Assembly (NCBI RefSeq): GCF_030272615.1
Contig: NC_081412.1
Location: forward strand, 665,924,352 to 665,988,351
Direction of reading: 5' to 3'
From: Cryptomeria japonica
Lineage: Eukaryota; Streptophyta; Pinopsida; Cupressales; Cupressaceae
Length of the DNA stretch: 64,000 nt
Under the pieces are notes generated by a model that was not told where the DNA came from, did not search any database, and saw only the letters and a list, made by a program, of their open reading frames with translations. Below, piece by piece: positions 35,388 to 46,712 of the stretch. A program made the translations under genes and the position numbers. Position 1 is the first letter of the stretch. Every line of letters starts with the position of its first letter.

Positions 35388-37730
35388 TCAAAGAAGTATG
35401 TGAGGAACAAAACCCCATGTGAGGAAAAAGTCCCCCCCATATGAGAGAAGAAGAGAAGTCAAACTGTGATCATCCCTCAATGAAGAATCTGCACCAATGA
35501 TAGAAGCTCGATGTATGAAGAAACTGCTCCATGAACGTCGAACAACATTCCTCCCCTTAGGAAGAAACAAAACCAAAGGTGTATCCATGAAGTCTCCCCA
35601 ATCATGAAGGGAAGATGTATGAAGAAAACTCATGATGAAAGGAATCTCTGAAAACTGCTCAAGTGTCCCCATGTCGATGCTGAAAGATACCCCTTCCAAA
35701 GGTGGTGAACTGCTCCACACTACTGAAAAAGGAACTCCAACATCTAGTGAAGATGAATGTAGAACAATATCCAAAGACTCATGTGTCTCCTCAAAGCATA
35801 AAGAGACCTCCTCCAACTGCTGTACATAAGTATCCACAATCATGTCAACCTCGAAAGAATGATCATGTAGAGAATGAACAAGAGGGTCAGAGTGTGCCCT
35901 CGCAACAATCGAAGAAGGATCATCTTCATCAAAGAGAAGATGTATGTCATCAATGATGTCTCCCAAATCTGCAATGTAGGATTCCATAAACAAACCTGCA
36001 ATATCTGTCATGTAATCATCCCATGAATCTGAAGTTGGAAGACAATGTATATCATGCTGCACTGAATCACATGAAGGCAAAACTGTCGCACTATCTGCAT
36101 CATCAGGTGCAATAGGTGATGTGATATCAATATGAGAAGATGAAATACAAGACTCAAGAACTGGGTTACATGTGAGAATCCCCAAGTTCAAGTGTCCAAA
36201 GTTCTCCTCAAAATCTGAATCATCACAATAAGTGTGATCAACATGTGTAGAATCATCAAATGTGAAATCATCATCATCAACAAAATCTGAAAAGGAGTAT
36301 AACCGAGATGCATGATCAACCACCCCAGTTGCAATGATAGCTCTAGTCTCCATGTCTCTAATGAAAACTGAGTCGGGTGTGAACTCCACAACTCTCTTAG
36401 TTGCGCCATGTGTGATTTGATAGATAGAAAGGAGATTGTTTGTCAAGTGGGGTACACACAACACATCATTGAAGGAGTTATCCCCAATGTCAATAGATCC
36501 TTTCCCAATCACATCCATATATGTATGATTGCCCATCAAAATCTGTGGCATGGTGCAAGGCTCAAATGTAGAGAACATAGATTGTGAAGATGCCATATGA
36601 TGAGAAGCCCCTGAATCTAGAAGCCATCTCTCTGAAGTATGATTTGTTGTAGCACATAGAGCTTTTCCTTTTCTTGTTCCAAAAGAGTGAGTTTTTCCAC
36701 TTGTAGAAGCCATGAATGCTTGCCCTTTTCCTTTTGAATGTGAGGAAGTGGAAGTTGATGAATCATCCTTCTTGTAGACTTTAGGCAAATCAATGTTATG
36801 CTTTTTGATGATATGTGTGAGCTCATCAATCTTCTTAGTATGGCAACGATGTTCCTCATGACCAATCTTTTTACAATAAGCACAAGTAGGTCTCTCTCTC
36901 TTTGGTGAATTATCTTTCTTGGAAGATAATGAATCTCCTTGTTGTGGAGAAGATTGTGCTTTTTCTTTAGGCTTTGATTGCCATTTCTTCTTGTTTGAGT
37001 TGTCCTTTCCTTGACTTCCTTTGTTTCCTTGATTTGCCACTAATGCTTGAGACTTAGAAGAAGCCTTAAGAATGCCCATGCTTATCAACTTAGTTTGTTC
37101 CATCATCAACATTTCATTGAAAGCATCAAATGTAGGAATTTTGTAGCTTGAACCCATTGTCATCCTATGAGTTTGGAAACTAGAAACAAATGCTGCATAT
37201 TCTTGTGGAAGCTTGCCTATCAAGTTGAATATCAATTGAGTATCTTTTTTATCAATGCCACAATCTTTGAGTTGTGCCCTCAACTCATTTGCCTTAGGGA
37301 CATAATCTTGTATAGTATCAAAGTTCTTGGGATCTAACATGGTGAGATCACTATCAATTTGATATCCCCTAATCTCATCAACTTGACCATACAAGTCTTG
37401 AAACTTTTGCCAAGCATCCTTGATTAGAGTACATTTCTCAATATGAAAAATGAGATCCTTTGATACATACTTTCTTAAGGTACCAATTGCCATGATATTT
37501 TTAGTGAGCCAATCTAAGTGACCAACTAGATCAGCCTTAGGGTCAGCTGGAGCAACAATAGTTCCATCAATGTAATGAGTGAGTCCTTTTTCCATAAGTT
37601 TACTCCATGCATCAATTTTCCAAGTAGCATAATTATGTGGAGTTAAGAGAGGAAACTTAGAAGAACCCATAGCAGCAAAAAGGAAGGAACGCAAGAGCAC
37701 AAAAGCACAAGAGACACCCCCCAAATTCAA
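35388..37730 (-). CDS. Element E gag-protease-like ORF with acidic C-terminal extension
   Basis: A single open frame of 780 residues. The likely functional start is the internal Met of MGSSKFPLLTPHNYATWKID (about residue 21). It has a Ty1/copia gag (UBN2-like: WQKFQDLYGQVDEIRGYQID, LIGKLPQEYAAFVSSFQ). A Lys/Ser-rich stretch leads to the knuckle CAYCKKIGHEEHRCH (about residue 290). The protease-like block WLLDSGASHHMASS and a gag-pre-integrase-like block (VFIRDMETRAIIATGVVDHA) follow. Thereafter about 280 residues are Asp/Ser/His-rich and match nothing I recognise. No integrase, RT or RNase H follows. The frame is undamaged. Whether the extension is translated or useful is unknown. Confidence 0.88.
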   Translation of the reverse strand: MNLGGVSCAFVLLRSFLFAAMGSSKFPLLTPHNYATWKIDAWSKLMEKGLTHYIDGTIVAPADPKADLVGHLDWLTKNIMAIGTLRKYVSKDLIFHIEKCTLIKDAWQKFQDLYGQVDEIRGYQIDSDLTMLDPKNFDTIQDYVPKANELRAQLKDCGIDKKDTQLIFNLIGKLPQEYAAFVSSFQTHRMTMGSSYKIPTFDAFNEMLMMEQTKLISMGILKASSKSQALVANQGNKGSQGKDNSNKKKWQSKPKEKAQSSPQQGDSLSSKKDNSPKRERPTCAYCKKIGHEEHRCHTKKIDELTHIIKKHNIDLPKVYKKDDSSTSTSSHSKGKGQAFMASTSGKTHSFGTRKGKALCATTNHTSERWLLDSGASHHMASSQSMFSTFEPCTMPQILMGNHTYMDVIGKGSIDIGDNSFNDVLCVPHLTNNLLSIYQITHGATKRVVEFTPDSVFIRDMETRAIIATGVVDHASRLYSFSDFVDDDDFTFDDSTHVDHTYCDDSDFEENFGHLNLGILTCNPVLESCISSSHIDITSPIAPDDADSATVLPSCDSVQHDIHCLPTSDSWDDYMTDIAGLFMESYIADLGDIIDDIHLLFDEDDPSSIVARAHSDPLVHSLHDHSFEVDMIVDTYVQQLEEVSLCFEETHESLDIVLHSSSLDVGVPFSVVWSSSPPLEGVSFSIDMGTLEQFSEIPFIMSFLHTSSLHDWGDFMDTPLVLFLPKGRNVVRRSWSSFFIHRASIIGADSSLRDDHSLTSLLLSYGGDFFLTWGFVPHILL

Positions 37731-38326
37731 TCAATCAAAGTACCCCCCCAAAAGTGATGATTTTGGCACTTTATACTTAGTGCGATTACAATGAGCCACT
37801 TGCAAGACAAGGCAAAGTGGACTTATGATGCAAATTTTGCAACTTCTCAAATGAGATACAAGAGACTTCAATCAATAGTGCAATGAATCTAACTGAGATT
37901 CAAGCAAATATACAAGTACAAAGAGAGCCAAAAATGGCCAAGATCTGAAAGTACAATTTCTACTTACAATGACATCAATCTGATAGCATCATGTGAAAGT
38001 AGATGAAAAAATACGCACTTTCAAAAAAAACGGCACCTAAAAAAGAGGTCGGATGACCCCAAACGAAGCCTCTGAAGTTGCAAAAACTGGGATTACTTAG
38101 AGACAGTCACCAAAAACTGCATTTTCTGAAAAATCCGTGCATCAAAATCAAAAAATTCTTTCACCACTGCGGAGAGCACGAAATTCTAGCCCATTTCAAA
38201 AAAAATTGCACCAAAAAAGGAGCAAAAATGAGAAAGTTATGGCCATTTGAAGTTGAACTGCAAAATCAAAAATGCAAATGAGAGGGGGTCCAAAAATTTT
38301 CAAACCTTGCTGATGTGGCGCTGACG

Positions 38327-38880
38327 TCAGAAAAACACTGTGTTAAATTTGACGGCCGTATGACCGTCGCAAAAACTTCGCCCTGCTGACTGGACGTCCG
38401 TACCGTACGGACAGATGACGTGTCCGGGTGACTGTGCGTACAGAATGTCGCGTGTCACTGTACGGAATATCAGCGTGGCATGCTGACTGTACAAGCCGTA
38501 CTGTACGGAATCACTGACGTGGCAGGCTGATGTGGCGTACGGATTAGCTGCGTTCGTTGACTGGATTGTCCGCGTGGCGGACGATGCCTGAGCTGGACGG
38601 GCGCTGCGTGGAGGTGCCGGAAGCTGCCGGAGGTACCGGAGAGGCGCTGCTGGGCGGCGCTGCGGGGGGTGGCGGTGACAGACGGACGCAGCGTGGCGGG
38701 AGGTGGCACGGCCCAGGGAAAGGTTGTGTTGCACGCGGGAGGGACGTGGCGTCGGTGTCGTGCAGGCTTCGGCGCGGAGAGACTCTGCGACACGGACGGA
38801 ACGTGTGACGTGACAAGTACGGGTGCGGCTGCGTACCTGCAACCTACAAAACGCAGGTACAATCGGCACGGGGGGGGTCT
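38327..38880 (-). other. GC-rich leader segment of element E
   Basis: A 550-bp block much richer in G+C than anything around it, lying between PBS and gag in element orientation. The hexamer GTACGG and its complement CCGTAC recur many times at 38395-38540, so stable RNA folding is likely. Open frames occur on both strands but are composition-driven. It is bounded on the right by A and T runs (38888-39050). Confidence 0.7.
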
Positions 38881-39274
38881 GCGGACCCCCCAAAAAAAAT
38901 TTTTTTTTTAAATTTGTTTTTGCCTTTTCAAATTTTTCGGAATTTCCTTTTTTTCAACTTTGCAATTTTTTTGATTTTTTTGATTTTTGAAAACAAATTT
39001 TCAAAAAGATGAAATTTTTTTTTTTTTTTTCGAAAAAAAATAATTATATTTCGAAAATCCGTACGAATAGGGCAAAAATGGAGAAAAAAATTTTCTCACC
39101 AAAATAGGCCAACTTTATAACCAAAATTCATGGAAATGGCCTTCTGGACGCAATGGTGAGGTCGGATCTGGTCTAGGACGCCTCCAAATGATGATGCTCC
39201 TTAGATCTGCCTCTTGACGTCGCAATAATGCCTCTTCAAGACGAATCAATGAAGCCCCAAAAGCTCTGATACCA

Positions 39275-39765
39275 TGTTGGATTTTGCCAAGATCAAGAGG
39301 TCAATGAAATGTACAAGATAGAGACATAATATGGGACAAGAATAAACTGTATTCTCATCAATAGAAAATGATCAACAATCAACTGGATTATTACCAATAC
39401 AATGAATAGAGGCTTGCTTATATAGGCAAGGCCATATGGATGTATGAGCACACAAATATGACATGTGGCTCAATAAGAAACAAGGGTAGGTAGGAAATAG
39501 GTGTGGGTAGGTAGGAGAAATAATATAATATTCCACATGAGGTGGACCACCCACCGAAGGTGGAATTATCACTCCACAATAAGTGGATATGATAGTGTAA
39601 TAACAAGATCAACACCATAAGAGGTGGAATTTCTCCTACACACACTATCCCAATGTGGTACAAACACCCAAGTGTCTCATATCCAAACTACTATGAAATG
39701 CATTATCCTAAGTAAACTTAAGTAAGTGTAATAATATCCATGATGAATAATTATTTACACCAACA
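39275..39765 (-). repeat. Element E 5' LTR
   Basis: Same sequence as 34675-35165. The adjoining GCTCTGATACCA (39263-39274) is the complement of the initiator-Met PBS. Confidence 0.95.
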
Positions 39766-39770
39766 AAATT

Positions 39771-41253
39771 GAATAGATATGTACATAATATAAGTGAAAA
39801 GTTGAAATCTATCCAAAATTATTGCATCTCGCATGTGAAAAGGGAAGGAAATGTTATTCTGGATGGGTTGTTGAATGTTGCGTGTGAGCTCGCGCTAGAG
39901 GAAGTGAGATAGCGTGACTGCAAAAAATAAATAGTTAGTTGGAGTTAAGACTACTTGCCAAGTTTATACGTCAAACAATTCAAATTTCTTGACAGATAAC
40001 CAACTTTTCTTCTGCATAAGGTCGAGTTATGAGCATTTATTGTGAAATGCTCTCTAAATTGGCAACGATGGTGGAGTGATTTGCATTGAATATTAATTTC
40101 AAAATGCCCGTTCATTTAATGAAAAGAGTTGGTAAGTTGGTGAAGCTAAATTTTGGACAGATTTCATCAGAATTCTTTGCAACTATTCAACGAGTACAGA
40201 AATGGAAGCCAATTTCACTCTGGAGTCTTCCAAGCTTATGCCAGCTTTTTGAGGACCTGTCCCCCTCAAGAAGCTTGAGAATATGTTCCTAGCAAAAGAT
40301 CCAATGTTATTGAAGGCAATTCAACTGGTTTTGGGAGAAGAGGTAGCGTTTATCGGCCACCGATACAGGTGTAGAGCTGATATTTACTCACTTATCATGG
40401 CATGGGGATTGGAGCTGGGATACACCTATGATGAGGTGATAAAAGTGTTGAACAAAATCATTCCAAAATAATACTTGTTAAATTTGGAGTCCCTGTTGGA
40501 ATGGGTTGTGCCAGGATGGGGCTTCAATCTTACTGAAGGCATCCCTAAGGAGAATAGGGAGTTGCAGGCGAGGCATTCACAAATCTAGTTCCTTCACCAC
40601 TGTGAGGAAGCCAAAGCTCACTTTATGGATGATGTGAATCGAGGATGAGCTCGCTTTATAGATGATGTGAATCAAGGATGGGAATGGTTGATTATTTTTG
40701 TCCAAATAATGGAGGTTGAAGAGGTAATTTGGCAGGAGGGTGGGGAGAGAGTGGCAGAGGATTTGAGACATAGGAGGCTGATCACGTGAAAATTATCTGC
40801 AGAATTAGCAAAACAGGGTGTAGTGGGTGGAAGTGGTGGTGAGTTAGAAAAATCTAGCTTCGCGAGGGGCAGTGGCCAACGATGTAGAAGGAAGAGTTGG
40901 AGTTTCACATGCCTCTACGGGAAGAAGAGGATCTCACTGAATCAAGGTACTTTGGGTACATTTTTATTTAGATGTTTTTATTTCAATCGGAAAACTTAAA
41001 TCTTTAATTTTGTTAAGTGATGAACTTATCAACCAGCTTTTGGCAAGATGTAATTTTGATTTCTGATAATGTGGGGCTAGGTAGGGTCTGAACAGTAAAC
41101 ATTTTGAAATACCATGGTATTAGACAGTAGGACTGGATGGTGGTTGGGGGTGGTTTGAGAGAGTGGCTTCTCTTTTTTTGGAAGTTTGATGCATATGTAT
41201 GTTTTAGTTTAAAGAAATAAAATATAACTATTACTGATAAAAATAAATAAATA
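39771..41253 (+). pseudogene. LINE D: RNase H end, 3' region and A-rich tail
   Basis: Right of element E the RNase H reading continues (YCISHVKREGNVILDGLLN, then ACELALEEVR and a stop near 39930), giving the His and last Asp of the active site. The following 1.3 kb has only short frames (40086-40471, unrecognised) and a 33-bp tandem duplication at about 40616-40681. The A-rich tail ends at 41253. Confidence 0.75.
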
Positions 41254-41263
41254 AAGTAATCTT

Positions 41264-42169
41264 CTTATTTAATTAATTATGAATTTACAACTTATATTAA
41301 ATAACCTTTAGTATTTAGTTAAATTCAATTTCTAGTCTTCCATAATTAAATTTCTTTAAATTATTTAATTACCTAACTTATTCTTTTCTAATTTAAATAT
41401 TAAAAATTTTCCCAAATTCTAATTTCAATTAATTTCAAATAAATGTGCATGTCATTTCATGAATTCAAAAATCTAAATTCAAATCAAATGCAACTCAAAT
41501 TCAAGTTTCATGCTAATTTCCTACAACACATGCCTAAAATCCTAACTAGAATTGACTTTGAGTTCAATTGTCAATCATTTTTTTTCTAACTAGGCAATCA
41601 AGTTAGTCAACTGGTCAGTTTCAGTTAACTCTTCAATTAGCTTTTCTAACTTCAAATCAACTTTTTCTAACATATCAATCAAATTAGTTAACTCATCAAT
41701 CAATTCAATTGACTAATCAATATATATAGTTCACTTACCAATCAAATGAGTTCAACTCTCAATCGATTTGAGTTATTCTCTCAATCAACTTGGTCTCATG
41801 CAACCTCAATCGTTGATCAATTTAGTTCTTGAATCAATCTCGACCGTCCAAATTCTCTCTCTGAAATCTATAAATTGAGCATCAATCTCCCATTTTTAAG
41901 AGAATCACGATCTTCAAATTCTTTATGTCTTAATGTAGGTTAGTAGTGCAACTTTGAGATCCAACATTCTGCAAGATTGAGAAGGACAATGAGAGCGACA
42001 TGCATTTGTGCAACATGGAGTTTTGATTGACATTATTATTCATAATCTTTTTGTTTCAATTGCATACTTTTATTGATGTTACGTAGGATTTCATTATTGA
42101 GATTGGGCTTTTCATTATTTCCCTTTGATTCTAATTAACTCGATTTTCAATGATTTCAGGCATAAAACA
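41264..42169 (+). repeat. Element C 5' LTR, right piece
   Basis: Colinear with 57232-58139: ATTCAATTTCTAGTCTTCC, CCTACAACACATGCCTAAAA, AGCATCAATCTCCCATTTT and the end AGGCATAAAACA. By eye roughly one site in ten differs. Confidence 0.88.
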
Positions 42170-43841
42170 AGTGGTGAAGTCAACATGAACAATCTTCTAA
42201 TTTCTACATTTCTTGTGTGTTTTCAGGTTATAGGTACAAAATTCCGCATTCATGTCCAAATTTTCGCATTTGCTAAAACATTCCACATTTATGTCTAGAT
42301 TTCCATATTTGTGAAGACAATTTCGCATTCGTGTCTAGATTTTTGCATTCACGAAGACATAATTCTGCATTCGTGTCTAGATTTTTGTATTCACCATTAT
42401 AATTTCACATTTGCCATAATAATTTTGCATTTGAAAAAAAATCACATTTGCACTTATTATTTCACATTTGCCATATCTCTCAATTTCACATTTGTCAATC
42501 TAGCATTCTGCATCTGACATCTTACTATTTCACATCCAATATATTTGTATTTTATATTTGATGTCTTTCTATGTTGCATTTGATATTTTCATATCATGCA
42601 TTCAATGGTGTCTCATTTTGCATTTGACTAGTAAAAATTAAATAAATTGTTCTTTTTTTGTGTACTTACTCGAATTTTTGTTCTATGATTTTCTTTGCTA
42701 CTGATTTTTTGTTTCTAATGTGTGGCAAGTCAAATTTTGAGGAAGAAAACCAATGATCGGTCAATGACAAATGAAAAATCTCAAACTACTAATTGATTTA
42801 TGGATATAGAGGTAGTTAGGACTGTATATTTTTGTAGTGTAAATCACACTTCGTTTGGTGCATAAAATAAATTATCGTTTTCTACGTTTTGAGCCTTAAG
42901 CTCATTCATGTTTAACTCTATTAGTGGGCTTGTCTCCCAAGAAGCCCTTAAGGTCGGGTGTAAGGGAACGACCCAAGTAGTACTAATCTAGTCCATTGTA
43001 TAAAAAAGGATGCGACAAAAGTCATAGCCCGCCGGTATAATGCCCCCATAAATTAAGATCTACATCAACCCATCTAAAAGACCTTGATATCATTCCTATC
43101 TATCCATGAATACCATTCCCTTTAGAAGCAATTTAGATGCCAAGAGTAGAATCCACAAGTCCAAAAATTCACATACATCCAAAGATCAACATGTCCAATT
43201 TAAAAGACATATCAAATCAAAGAAAAATTTGATCCAAAATCAAACAACAATATCCAAAAGGCCACAAAAGCCAATTAAGCGAAAAGAAAATTTGAAAACT
43301 ATGTGGATTCCTAAGTTATAGAAGCAATGAGTTCCAAAGAACCAGAAAGCAAAGAAAAATCAAAATCAGTGTGGATTCCCATAAAAGCATTGCATTCCAA
43401 AGAAAAATCAAAATTGGCATCCAGACTTGTTATTCCAAAAGCTCCCCTCAATCATCCATCTACACATCTCCCATCTTTCAATTCTATTTTTCCATCATTT
43501 CCTTCATCCACTTTGGGTCCTTATTTCTCAAATTATACATCCACTCCTCCATCAAAATTTTAAAATCCAAAATCCACTTGTCCTTCATCACTCCACCACC
43601 CCTCAAGGTGCGTGCCAACATTGATCTTGAATAAATTTACATCTATCCTTGCACAAATATTCCAACACCTATTTTCCATCATTCCACCCCTTAGATCCAA
43701 TCCTTTGCATAAATCCTTTTCCCATTCCATCCTATCATCCATTTCATTTCCCTTTACCATCACCCTACCAACGTGTTTGAGAATTCCCTTAATATCCATG
43801 ATACAATGTAGCACACGCTTCAAGGATACCATCCAAATAAC
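42170..43841 (+). other. Element C interior, left segment
   Basis: Leader-like sequence without recognisable protein. Contains the degenerate repeat at 42240-42620. Short frames at 43106-43634 are Ser/Pro/Lys/His-rich low complexity. Confidence 0.45.
42240..42620 (+). repeat. Degenerate repeat of TTTCGCATTCGTGTCTAGAT-like units
   Basis: About 15 imperfect units built on ATTT[C/T][G/A]CATT[C/T]G, with a longer GTGTCTAGATTT variant at about 42283, 42331 and 42375. Units decay towards the right into TTTCACATTTGCC. Confidence 0.7.
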
Positions 43842-46707
43842 TATGAGAATTTGCCAAGATCTAGAGTCTAGTTGATAGCACAAATAAGAGAGAATAAATA
43901 TGATAAGAAGAAACTGTACTCTCTTCAATAATGCAATAAGATGAATTATAGTGTAAATGAGCCTGCTTATAAAGACAAGGCTATGAGAGCACACAATCAT
44001 GACATGTGGCCCAATGAAATACAAGGGTAGGTAGGAAAAATAATAAAATATTCCACAAGAGGTAGATCACCCACCGAAGGTGGAATGTAACAACAAGATA
44101 ATACCATAAAAGGTGGAAATTCTCCTACATACATCATCCCTATGTGTACACTTCCCTAAGTGTCTCATATGCAATCTACTATGAATGCATTATCCTAAGT
44201 CAACTTAAGTAAAGTGTAATTATGAGACATAATTTACACCAACACCCCCCTTAAGTGCAAATTAGGAGAATGTAGAATCAAGTTAACAATGCAAGGTGGG
44301 CCTCAGTTACCACGCCATGTTAGGTACCCATTTACAAATGCAATGCAATCTCTCACAAACAGAGAAAGAGAGAAAAACCCAATGGGAAAAAACTCCTCCC
44401 CCCCCTTCCTTCAAACCCCCAAAAGAGAGATGAAAGCACACAATGCTCTCAATGAAGAATGAGAAGAACAAAACTCATGTAAGGAAAAAGTCCCCCCATA
44501 AGAGAGAAGGAGATAGACTATGAAGCCCCCCCTCAATGTAGAATCTCCAACTAAGATGGTCTAATGATGTTGACCAAAATACCTCTCCATTAGGAAGAAA
44601 GAGATCCAATGTTGTAGCAATAATGTCAAAGTGTGACAAAACCAGGTGCTAATGTCGATGAAGAAGGACCAATGAATCACTCACTACAACAAAATGAAGA
44701 TTAGGCATGGAGACACCTACTTTGAGCATCATTTGGATACTCATCAATGGCAGATTTGTACAATCTAAGTCTCACTAGAGCCATGCACAAATGTGTACAA
44801 TCAAAGTTTCAACTGGAGTCATGCACCAAGTCTCACAAAGATATTTCCTAATATACGTGTACAAGAGGACTACATAAAATGTGTCATCAATGACAAAGTA
44901 CAAAGAGGTGTGGCACTTTATTTTAGTGCATTACAATATAGCTAATACAAGAGAATACAACATGATGTAGTGCAAATCTGGAAACATGAAGATGATGTCA
45001 CAAAAAAGATGCCATGTAGAAGAGTGCAAATGAAGATGCCTTTGATTGGAATGTCACTAAGAGATACAAAGGAGCAAACTGACCCCCCCCCCCCCCCCCC
45101 CCCCCCCCCTTGGTTGTCAGTTGGAGATGCTGCAAACAAGTATGAAAGTGTGCAAGAAAAAAATGTTCCCAATTTTTCTTATTCTGTGACAATTTTATTT
45201 TTAAAAAGATTTAAATTTTTAAAATAAAAACATTTATTAAAAACCCATACAAAATAAAAACTCTATTAAAATTAATAAAGAAAATTTGATTTATTCTTTT
45301 TTTTTTAAAAAAACTTCATTAATAAATAAAGCAAAAAAAACACACACATTTTTTTTATTTATGAATTTTGAAAAAAAAACCTTTATTAAAAAAATAAAGT
45401 TAAAAAACACACCCTTTTTTCGAATTTTTAGAAAAAAATTAATTATAAATAATTAAAGATAAACTCAAAAAAATTATCAAAAAATATTATTATAAAGACA
45501 TAAGTCTTTTTTACTTTTTTTTTTTCAAATATTTAAAAAACTTATTAAAGATTTTATTTATTAAAATAACAGAAAAAAATTATAATAATCCCCAATTGGG
45601 TGGGGGGGGGGGCGCACAAAGCCCTGAAGGTCCATAGAGCTACCTGTGGCTACTTGTAGGTACCTTGTGGTTACTTGTTGGAACACTGCGGTTAGTCGCA
45701 GTGCTTGCGGTGTACTTGCAGTGCCTATGGGCAAATACAAGCCCGTAATTTTTTATTTTTATTTTTTAAAAACAAAACAACAAAACACGCCCCCACTTTA
45801 AAATTTAAAAAAATGCATTTTTTTTTTGTTTTTTTTTGTTTTTTGAAAACTATAAAAAATTGAAAAATAATTTATTGTTTTTTTTAATTTCAAACCTATA
45901 CTTACAAGTCCGTATGATGGCCAAGGAGGGAAAAAAAAATTCAACTAGAAGTGATGGAGGCAAATTTCGACGAATGGACAAGCGATCTTGAGGTTTTTGG
46001 TCCTTCTGAGGGCGATGGTGATGTCGGATTTGGCCAAAAATGCTCCAAAATTGCAGATCACTTGTGGGACAAGTCACTACTCTCCACCTTCAAACGACTC
46101 TAGATTTGGCCTCGAATGTCAGATTTGGACGAAACAAAAGGTGATTCTAACTTTCTTGAGCCTCCTCAATCCAATGGTAACTTCAAAATTGACCCAAAAA
46201 AGTCCAATAATAACCTATAATAGAAATTTCCAAAATACAAAACCCCAAATGCATCAATTTTATCTTAATTGGCAAACCAATGGCACTTAATAGCTCTGAT
46301 ACCATGTGAGAATTTTCCAAGATCTAGAGTGCAATTGATAGCACAAACAAGAGAGAACAAATGCGATAAGAATAAACTATACCCTCATCAATAATGCAAT
46401 AAGATAAATTATAATGTAAATGAGCCTGCTTATAAAAACAAGGCTATGAGAGCACACAATCATGAGATGTGGCCCAATGAGATACAAGGGTAGGTAGGAG
46501 AAATAATAAAATATTCCACAAGAGGTGGATCACCCACTAAAGGTGGAATGTAACAACAAGATTAGAACACAAAAGGTGGAAATTCTCCTACATACATTAT
46601 CCCTATGTGCACGCTTCCCTAAGCATCCCATATGCAAACTACTATGAATGCATTATCCTAAGTCAACTTAAGTAAGGTGTAATTATGAGACATAATTTAC
46701 TCCAACA
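43842..46707 (-). mobile_element. Element F: older non-autonomous Copia relative of E, minus strand, 2.9 kb
   Basis: Two 403-bp LTRs (43842-44244, 46305-46707), clearly related to E's LTR (CAAGGGTAGGTAGGA, TATTCCACAAGAGGT, CCTAAGT...CTTAAGT). The initiator-Met PBS complement GCTCTGATACCA is at 46293-46304. The purine tract abuts the left LTR. Flanks ATAAC (43837-43841) and ATAAT (46708-46712) nearly match. No gag or pol remains in the 2.06-kb interior. It holds homopolymer tracts and a leader segment resembling E's (about 45950-46060 against 39120-39200). LTRs differ at about 35 of 403 sites (about 9%). Confidence 0.9.
45081..45109. repeat. Poly-C tract of about 29 bases in element F
   Basis: An uninterrupted C run. 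A shorter G run lies at about 45602-45612. Length is probably unreliable in any assembly. It causes spurious poly-Pro/poly-Gly frames. Confidence 0.9.
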
Positions 46708-46712
46708 ATAAT

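Larger units (their letters stand above)
34675..39765 (-). mobile_element. Element E: young non-autonomous Ty1/copia retrotransposon, minus strand, 5.1 kb
   Basis: Two 491-bp LTRs (34675-35165, 39275-39765) with no difference that I can see. Perfect target duplication AAATT (34670-34674, 39766-39770). Initiator-Met PBS TGGTATCAGAGC on the minus strand abuts the 5' LTR (39263-39274) and the purine tract AAGGGGGGG abuts the 3' LTR (35166-35174). One long frame codes for gag with a zinc knuckle and a protease block. Integrase, RT and RNase H are absent. It looks whole for a non-autonomous element and very recent. Confidence 0.95.
34319..41253 (+). mobile_element. LINE D: 5'-truncated L1-type element inserted in the 5' LTR of C
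   Basis: Flanked by AAGTAATCTT (34309-34318 and 41254-41263). The matching site in the 3' LTR of C (about 57217-57232) is uninterrupted and serves as the empty site. The element begins inside the ORF2 tail at the linker before RNase H and runs through a 1.3-kb 3' region. It ends in an A-rich tail of AAATAAATAAATAA (about 41240-41253). 5' truncation, target duplication and A-rich tail are standard LINE traits. Element E is nested in it at 34675-39765. Confidence 0.85.

Noticed and set aside
38327-38911. Arg/Pro/Ala-rich open frames on both strands
   Set aside because: Explained by high GC content in a non-coding leader; no domain and no start context.
40086-40471. Possible small host gene between element E and the LTR of C
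   Set aside because: Lies between the RNase H stop and the A-rich tail of LINE D, so it is LINE 3' region; no known domain.
43106-43634. Overlapping plus-strand frames of 65-87 codons
   Set aside because: Ser/Pro/His/Lys-biased low complexity in an AT-rich LTR-element interior, no recognisable domain.
44942-45227. Frames with poly-Pro or poly-Gly runs
   Set aside because: Artefact of the 29-base C tract in element F.
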